Shown piece by piece: positions 4,811-9,961 of a stretch of 9,961 nucleotides of DNA. Numbering within the stretch: position 1 is the stretch's first letter; each line of letters begins with the position of its first letter. The DNA lies in assembly GCF_004570345.1 (NCBI RefSeq), contig NZ_SPQM01000160.1, positions 1 through 9,961 on the forward strand. The letters run 5' to 3'. Made by a program: the position numbers and the translations under genes. Below the pieces are notes generated by a model. That model had not been told where the DNA came from. It saw only the letters and a program-made list of their open reading frames with translations, and did no database searches. This DNA comes from Blastococcus sp. CT_GayMR20 (lineage in GTDB: Bacteria; Actinomycetota; Actinomycetes; Mycobacteriales; Geodermatophilaceae).

Positions 4811-7800
4811 GCGCCTGCGACCAGGTTCAGCAGCCCCGTCTCGTCGAGCAGGTCGACGGGGCGCAGCGTGACACCGGCGGCGACGTGGTGGAAGCCGGCA
4901 CTCACCCGCTCGACCGGGACGCCGGTCAGCCGCGACCAGCCCAGCCGGTAGGCGGCCAGCTGCACACCGGCCGCCACCAGATCGGCACCGGACGGCGGTG
5001 GCCCGGTCTTCCAGTCGATCACCTCGAAGCTGCCGTCGGCGTCGGCGTCGGCGTAGACCGCGTCGATCCGGCCGCGCAGCGTCAGTGGGCCGAGCGGCGT
5101 CTCGAACGGCACCTCGACCTCGACCGGCTGGCGGTCGGCCCACTCGCTGGCGAGGAACGCCTCCTGCAGCTCGGTGAGCCGGTCGTCGGGGGCGGCGAAC
5201 TCGTCGCCCGAACCGGGCAGCTCGTCGAGGTCCACGAGCTTCGCCGCCCCGAACCGCTCCTCCAGCCAGGCGTGGAAGGCGGTGCCGCGCCGGGCCTGGG
5301 GCGCGGGTGCGGCCGGCATCGGCCGGCGCAGCCGGCGGGCCAGTTCGGCGGGGTCGCGGCGCAGCGTCACCAGCGCCGAGACCGAGAGGTGCGAGGGCAG
5401 CGGGACGTCGACGGTCGGGCTGGCGTGCCGGGCGCGCTCGCGCAGCAGCAGGTCCGCGTCCCGCACCCACTGCCCGAGCTGCGGGTCGTCGCCGTCGAGC
5501 AGCAGCTCCGGGTCGAGCGGGTGCGGCGCGGCAGCCGCCACCTGCTCGGCCGCGGCGCCCAGGGCACGCCGCCGTCCGGACGACAGCGGATCCGCCGGCC
5601 ACACGCCGACCGGCCACTCCTCCAGCGCCGGGTTCGTCGCGCCGTCCTCCGGTGCCTCGGCCCAGTGCACGACCGTGCCGGCGCCGTCCTCGCACGCCTG
5701 GCGGACGGTGTGCAGCAGCGACGACGGCCCGCACGGCTTCACGCCGTCCCGCCACCAGCTCCCGGAGCAGATCAGGAGGTGCCGGGCGCGGGTGACCGCG
5801 ACGTAGCCGAGGCGGATCTCCTCCGCCGTCCCGAAGTCCTTCCACGCCTGGACGTAGTCCTCCAGGGCTGCCCTGACCGCGGCCTGGTCGCCGGAGCCGG
5901 GCACCGGCAGCCGGAGGCGGGGCAGTTCCTCCCGGTCGGTGAGCCGCAGATCGGCGGGCACGGCGCCGGGGTCCCGGATCCAGGAATCGCTCGTGTCGGC
6001 CTTCGACGGGAACTGGTCCATGGTCAGCCCGGGCACGGCGACGACGTCCCACTCCAGCCCCTTGGCGGAGTGCCCGGTCAGCAGCTGCACCGCCTCGGGA
6101 TTGACCGCGACCTCGCCCGGTTCCAGGCCCCGTTCCCGTTCCTCGGCGTCCTTCAGGTAGCCGAGGAAGGCGGGCAGGGAGGGCAGCTCGGCCAGCTCCG
6201 TGAACTCGGCGGCGACGCCGTGCAGCGCGTCGAGGTGGGCCCGCGCTCCCGCGGGGCTCGCGCCCGGGGCGCTGGCCAGCTCGGTCTCCAGCCCCAGGGT
6301 GCGGGCGACCTCGTCGACCAGGTCGGGAAGCGACTCGCTGAGCCGCCCGCGCAGGTGCGCGAGCTCAGCGCCGAGCCGCCGCAGCCGGCGGTAGCCCTCC
6401 GGCGAGTACGCCTCCGGACCGCCGAGGTCGTCGAGCGCCTCGACGATGCTGCCCCGCTCCTGCGGCGCCTCCACGGCGGCGGACCCGGTGGCCGGAGCGG
6501 GCCGCCGGGAGTGCACGAGGGTGCGGGCCCGCGACTCGAGCGCCGCGAGGTCGCGGGGCCCGATCCGCCAGCGGGCGCCGGTGACCAGCCGGCCGAGCGC
6601 GTCGCCGGCGGTCGGGTCGACGAGGACGGTCAGGGTCGCCACGACGTCGGAGACCTCGGGCACCTCGAGCAGCCCACCGAGCCCCACGACCTCCACGGGG
6701 AGGCCGCGCTCGCGCAGCGCCGCCGCGATGCCGGGCAGCTGCTTGCGGGCTCGCGCGAGGACGGCGACGGTCGGGCGGCGCGCCTGGTCGTCGGCATGCC
6801 AGCACGCGGCCAGCCGGTCGGCGAGCGCCTCGGTCTCCTCGGCCACGGTCTCGTAGAGCCCCACGGTGACCGCTCCACGGCCGGCCGTCGGGGACGGCGC
6901 CAGGTCGGGCAGCGGCTGGGCCGGCGGCGGCAGCATCCCCGAGACGGCGTTGGCCACGGCGAGGACGGCGTCGTCGTTGCGCCAGCTCGTGGCCAGCGTG
7001 AGCCGCTCGGCCGGTCGCCCGGGAACACCGGGGAAGGTGCGCGCGAAGCGCTCGATGGTGCCGGCCGAGGCGCCGCGCCAGCCGTAGATCGACTGCCGCG
7101 GATCACCGACCGCCAGCACCGGGTGGCCGGCGTCCCGGCCGAACAGCGCCTCGAGCATCCGCAGCTGGCCGACGCTGGTGTCCTGGTACTCGTCGAGGAG
7201 CACGACCTTCCAGCGGGCGCGCTCGCGGCGCCCGACCTCGGCGGAGGCGACGGCGATGCGCGCCGCGTAGGCCACCTGGTCGGCGTAGTCGATCGCCCCG
7301 GCGGACCGCTTGCGCGCCTCGAACGCCTCGACGAGCGGCAGCAGCGCCACGCGGGCCTTCTGCCGGGCGAGCATCTCCAGCACCGGCGCGTACGGCCCCT
7401 TCTTGCGCGGTGCGTCCGCGTACGCGTGGATCTGCGCCTCCAGGCGGGCGGTCCAGGCCCGCAGCGCGCCCGGGCTGATGTCGTGCTCGCCCAGGTCGGC
7501 GGCGAGTGCCAGCACGTCCTCGACCGTCGTGAGGAGGGTGAGCGGGACGTCGTCCATGTCGCCGGTGTAGGCCGCGACCACGGTGGCCGCCTGCCCCCAG
7601 CACATCGCCGGGCCCAGGACCCCGGCCCCGGGCTCGACGCCGATGCGCAACCCGTGCTCGGCGACCAGCGCGGCCGCGTAGCCGTGGTACGTCGAGACGG
7701 TGGGCTGGGCGAGATCGAGCCGGCGGCGGAGATCGTCGTCGGTCTCCGGGTGGCGGGCCAACGCGCCCAGCCGCAGCCGTACCCGTTCGTTGAGCTCGCT

Positions 7801-8169
7801 GGCCGCCTTGCGGGTGAAGGTCAGGCCGAGGATCTCCTCGGGCGCCACGATCTGGTTGGCCACCAGCCACGACACCCGGGCCGCCATGGTCTCGGTCTTG
7901 CCGGAGCCGGCACCGGCCACGACGACGAGCGGCCGGTCGGGCGGCGCGGAGACCACCCGCGCCTGCTCCGCGGAGGGCGCGTAGGGCAGCCCGCAGCGGC
8001 TGGCCACCTCGGCCGGATCGAGCAACCGGCGCGGTGCCGGTGCCTCGGCGGGCCCGTCGCCGAACAGGTCGTCGAACGAGAGCTGTTGAAGGACCCCGTC
8101 CTCCCCTCCGCTCGCAGGCTCGCGAGGGAACCCTGAACGGGGCCTGGCCAACCGGGACGCCGGCTTCAC
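4807..8169 (-). CDS. adnB: AdnB-like subunit of the AdnAB double-strand-break motor-nuclease
   Basis: The 1120-residue protein joins a UvrD-like superfamily 1A helicase to a RecB-type nuclease. Motor motifs: Q69 (Q motif), Walker A GAGSGKT 86-92 with K91, TFTRKA (117-122), Walker B LLDEYQDT with D326/E327, GDPRQSIYGWRGA (355-367), SWRND with R397, HSAKGLEW (700-707) and VAVTRARH with R794. Nuclease (about 925-1120): H966, D1036 in GRIDAV, D1052 and K1054 in VIDWKTG, Q1070 and Y1074. The iron-sulfur cysteines are absent; D939-P940 stands where AdnA has Cys-Pro. Size and gene order match mycobacterial AdnB, whose motor drives 3'-to-5' translocation during DNA-end resection. GTG 8169 is the chosen start: it overlaps the upstream stop as GTGA, with AGGTGA four bases before it. 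TTG 8151 is an alternative, and the first 30 or so residues look poorly conserved. It is co-transcribed with adnA. AddA- or UvrD-type homologues are less likely given the paired gene. Confidence 0.9.
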   Translation of the reverse strand: MKPASRLARPRSGFPREPASGGEDGVLQQLSFDDLFGDGPAEAPAPRRLLDPAEVASRCGLPYAPSAEQARVVSAPPDRPLVVVAGAGSGKTETMAARVSWLVANQIVAPEEILGLTFTRKAASELNERVRLRLGALARHPETDDDLRRRLDLAQPTVSTYHGYAAALVAEHGLRIGVEPGAGVLGPAMCWGQAATVVAAYTGDMDDVPLTLLTTVEDVLALAADLGEHDISPGALRAWTARLEAQIHAYADAPRKKGPYAPVLEMLARQKARVALLPLVEAFEARKRSAGAIDYADQVAYAARIAVASAEVGRRERARWKVVLLDEYQDTSVGQLRMLEALFGRDAGHPVLAVGDPRQSIYGWRGASAGTIERFARTFPGVPGRPAERLTLATSWRNDDAVLAVANAVSGMLPPPAQPLPDLAPSPTAGRGAVTVGLYETVAEETEALADRLAACWHADDQARRPTVAVLARARKQLPGIAAALRERGLPVEVVGLGGLLEVPEVSDVVATLTVLVDPTAGDALGRLVTGARWRIGPRDLAALESRARTLVHSRRPAPATGSAAVEAPQERGSIVEALDDLGGPEAYSPEGYRRLRRLGAELAHLRGRLSESLPDLVDEVARTLGLETELASAPGASPAGARAHLDALHGVAAEFTELAELPSLPAFLGYLKDAEERERGLEPGEVAVNPEAVQLLTGHSAKGLEWDVVAVPGLTMDQFPSKADTSDSWIRDPGAVPADLRLTDREELPRLRLPVPGSGDQAAVRAALEDYVQAWKDFGTAEEIRLGYVAVTRARHLLICSGSWWRDGVKPCGPSSLLHTVRQACEDGAGTVVHWAEAPEDGATNPALEEWPVGVWPADPLSSGRRRALGAAAEQVAAAAPHPLDPELLLDGDDPQLGQWVRDADLLLRERARHASPTVDVPLPSHLSVSALVTLRRDPAELARRLRRPMPAAPAPQARRGTAFHAWLEERFGAAKLVDLDELPGSGDEFAAPDDRLTELQEAFLASEWADRQPVEVEVPFETPLGPLTLRGRIDAVYADADADGSFEVIDWKTGPPPSGADLVAAGVQLAAYRLGWSRLTGVPVERVSAGFHHVAAGVTLRPVDLLDETGLLNLVAGA
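5035..5052. repeat. Three tandem GTCGGC hexamers inside adnB
   Basis: Three exact copies of GTCGGC (plus-strand reading) encode the Asp-Ala repeat DADADG of AdnB. This lies in the loop between the nuclease residues D1036 and D1052. Such a repeat could vary in copy number without breaking the reading frame. It is probably a tolerated surface-loop expansion with no regulatory role. Confidence 0.7.
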
Positions 8170-9961
8170 CCGGTCACCTGCCGGCCGGGCTCCTGCAACG
8201 GGCAGCTGCGCCGTGCGGGGCACCGGGAGCAGTGCGATCCGGTGCGCACCTCGAAGGTCGCCCCGCCCATGCCCGCACCCACCTCCGCGATCAGGTCGCC
8301 GGCCCACGTCTCGCCGAGCGGTACGTCGACGGGCAACGGCTCCTGGTGCTGCTCCTTGGCCTTGGCGCCAGTGCCGACCTGCAGCAGCGCCGCGCCGCCG
8401 GGCACGGTGCCGTGGTCGGCGAAGGCGCCGGCCGCCACCGCCACCTGATAGGCCGCCAGCTGCCCGTGCTCCTCGGTGTTCCGGGCCGCGGTCTTCCCCG
8501 TCTTGATGTCGACGACGACCAGGCGTCCGTCGCCGTCGCGCTCCAGCCGGTCGACCTGCCCCCGCAGGCGGGCGCGGCCGACCGTGACGTCGAAGTCCAC
8601 CTCGGCGGCGATCAGCTCCCGGCCCTCGGCGGTGTGCCAGCACAGGAAGCGCTCCAGCATGTCCTGCGCCGACTGCCGCTGTCGCTGGTCGGACCAACCT
8701 GGGCCGAGATCGAGCTGGTCCAGTTCGGCGGCGAGCACAGCCGGCGCGTCCGCCGGCGGGAGCCCGTCGGCCACCTGCTGGGCCACGGCGTGCACGGCCG
8801 AGCCCACGGTCCGGGTGGTGTCCGGCGACGCCTCCGCCCCGACCGCGCCCAGGACCCACCGCAGCGGGCACCGCTGGAAGGTCTCGATCGCCGAGGGGCG
8901 GACCCGGACGGCGTCCTTCTCCGGCACCAGCGGGGCGTGGTCGGACAGCGGGGCCAGACCCCACCAGTGCGAGGGCGACGCGCCGGGGACCCCCTCGTCG
9001 GCCAGGCGGCGGAGCACCGACGCTGCCGCTGACCGGCGGTGTGCCGAAGTGTGGGGATCGGTCAGCGCACGGCGCAGGTCGGCGACCAGGGCCGGCAGGG
9101 TCAGGGAGCGCGGCAGCTCCGTCAGCGGCCGGCCGTCCTCCGGCGGCGGCGCGACCAGGTCGAGGAAGCGGGAGGCGGTCGCGCCGGCATCCGCCCCGTC
9201 GAGGGCGCCCTCCACCGCCGTCACCACCAGCCGCCGCCGGGCGCGGGTGCACGCGACGTAGAACAGCCGCCGCTCCTCGGCCAGGGCGAGGGTCCGGCGG
9301 TCGACCGCGGTCCCGTCGATGCCGGACACGCGCTCCACGAGTTCCTCGGTGCCGAGCAGTGTCGTCCGCTCCCGGAGGTCGGGCCACACGCCCTCCTGCA
9401 CGCCGGCCACGCACACGAGCTCCCACTCCAGGCCCTTGGACGCGTGGGCGGTGAGCAGCCGGACGGTCTCCCCCGCCACTGCCCGCGCCGCGCCGCTGTC
9501 GCCCGGCAGTTCCTGGGCCGACAGGTGGGCGACGAACGCCCGCACGTCGGCCGACGGGAGGCGGTCGACGAACCCGGCCGCGGCGTCGAACAGCGCGACG
9601 ACGGCGTCGAGGTCACGGTCGGCCACCGCGCCGGACGGACCGCCGGCCGCGCTCGCCCGCGCCCAGCGCAGGGCCAGGCCGCTGCGCTGCCACATCGCCC
9701 ACAGGACGTCCTCGGCGGTGCCGTCCTGCGCCAGCGCGAACCGGCCGGCATCAAGGACGGCGGCGACGCGCCGGGCCGGGCGGGCCACGTGGTCGGGCAG
9801 GGCCTCCAGGAGCGTCTCGTCGGTGAGTGCCGTCGCCAGGGGCGCGCCCCGCTCGGCGGCGTCGATGCCCTGCCTGGCCAGCGCGATCCGGACCGCGCGC
9901 CGCAGCCGCCGAAGGTCGAGGACCGTCGCGCCACCGAGCGGGGACGCGAGGAGGGCAGATC
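8166..9961 (-). CDS. adnA: AdnA-like subunit of the AdnAB motor-nuclease, C-terminal 597 residues (5' part outside window)
   Basis: The frame stays open to the right edge (first complete codon 9959-9957), so the N-terminal motor with Walker A and B is not visible. What remains opens with LLASPLGGA..LDLRRLRR, typical of this helicase family. It then shows motif V LLTAHASKGLEW (visible residues 168-179) and motif VI VACTRARRRL (about 235-244). The RecB-type nuclease follows: H390 in GSAVHAV, D470 in GQVDRL, D484 and K486 in VVDIKTGK, Q500 and Y504 in QLAAYQ. Cysteines C364 (QRCPLRW), C577, C580 and C586 (C-x2-C-x5-C near the C-terminus) match the iron-sulfur-stapled nucleases of AddB, AdnA and related proteins. 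The TGA stop at 8166 overlaps the adnB GTG, so expression is probably coupled. The product would pair with AdnB to unwind and resect DNA ends. The promoter is outside the window. UvrD/PcrA is ruled out by the C-terminal nuclease. Confidence 0.88.
   Translation of the reverse strand, partial: SALLASPLGGATVLDLRRLRRAVRIALARQGIDAAERGAPLATALTDETLLEALPDHVARPARRVAAVLDAGRFALAQDGTAEDVLWAMWQRSGLALRWARASAAGGPSGAVADRDLDAVVALFDAAAGFVDRLPSADVRAFVAHLSAQELPGDSGAARAVAGETVRLLTAHASKGLEWELVCVAGVQEGVWPDLRERTTLLGTEELVERVSGIDGTAVDRRTLALAEERRLFYVACTRARRRLVVTAVEGALDGADAGATASRFLDLVAPPPEDGRPLTELPRSLTLPALVADLRRALTDPHTSAHRRSAAASVLRRLADEGVPGASPSHWWGLAPLSDHAPLVPEKDAVRVRPSAIETFQRCPLRWVLGAVGAEASPDTTRTVGSAVHAVAQQVADGLPPADAPAVLAAELDQLDLGPGWSDQRQRQSAQDMLERFLCWHTAEGRELIAAEVDFDVTVGRARLRGQVDRLERDGDGRLVVVDIKTGKTAARNTEEHGQLAAYQVAVAAGAFADHGTVPGGAALLQVGTGAKAKEQHQEPLPVDVPLGETWAGDLIAEVGAGMGGATFEVRTGSHCSRCPARRSCPLQEPGRQVTG
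8174..8179 (-). promoter_or_regulatory. Ribosome binding site supporting the adnB GTG start
   Basis: AGGTGA on the minus strand lies inside the last codons of adnA, four bases before GTG 8169. It is the best Shine-Dalgarno match near the possible starts and favours GTG 8169 over TTG 8151. The spacing is slightly short, and re-initiation by ribosomes finishing adnA would help. Confidence 0.5.

Noticed and set aside
4738..8136. A 1132-codon open frame on the plus strand
   Set aside because: It is exactly antisense to adnB, with low-complexity Arg/Gly/His/Val-rich sequence and no domain. Long antisense frames are expected in GC-rich genes because stop codons are rare; the minus-strand frame carries every helicase and nuclease motif.
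8170..9426. Upstream extension of the adnB frame by 419 codons
   Set aside because: This part is out of frame with, and antisense-free but nested in, adnA; it is Arg/Gly/Ala-rich with no motif, whereas the adnA frame here carries motifs V and VI and the nuclease residues.
1..9961. CRISPR, tRNA/rRNA genes, transposons, attachment sites, anti-phage islands
   Set aside because: No direct-repeat arrays, tRNA-like cloverleaf, transposase or integrase motifs, or terminal inverted repeats were seen. The AdnAB genes are a chromosomal repair complex in actinobacteria and do not by themselves mark a defence island.

Overview
The window is GC-rich DNA (by eye about 70% or more), with strong G/C preference at third codon positions, GTG starts and leaderless-type promoters. 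This points to a high-GC actinobacterium. The gene set (AdnA/AdnB helicase-nucleases, a membrane-anchored Ser/Thr kinase, a PrmC-related methyltransferase) fits Geodermatophilaceae or related Frankia-like actinobacteria, but that placement is inference. I see no rRNA, tRNA, insertion sequence, CRISPR array or prophage.

Left part (1-3294): the 3' end of a PrmC/HemK-related glutamine methyltransferase gene (+) meets, tail to tail with 9 bases between, a leftward unit. That unit is an M20-family dipeptidase (starts at 3294) followed by a Ser/Thr protein kinase whose start overlaps the dipeptidase stop by 17 bases. The kinase has a complete catalytic domain, one membrane span and an unrecognised outer domain with four cysteines.

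Middle (3295-4806): a 57-base gap separates the dipeptidase from a rightward epoxide-hydrolase-like alpha/beta hydrolase. A TANNNT element lies 7-8 bases before each start, suggesting back-to-back leaderless promoters. After the hydrolase comes a roughly 600-base, less GC-rich stretch. It holds two GC-rich hairpins (probable terminators of the converging units) and a 63-residue candidate zinc-binding protein on the minus strand.

Right part (4807-9961): the minus strand carries adnA (its 5' part lies beyond the window) and adnB, joined by a GTGA start/stop overlap. They encode the two subunits of the actinobacterial AdnAB motor-nuclease, which processes double-strand break ends for recombination. 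AdnB keeps all visible helicase motifs and a RecB-type nuclease without the iron-sulfur cysteines. AdnA shows helicase motifs V and VI and a nuclease with all four cluster cysteines.

Most of the window is ordinary chromosomal housekeeping content, and I found no convincing new multi-gene system. The least explained pieces are the kinase sensor domain, the small Cys/His protein beyond adnB, and a 37-codon frame overlapping the adnB stop.
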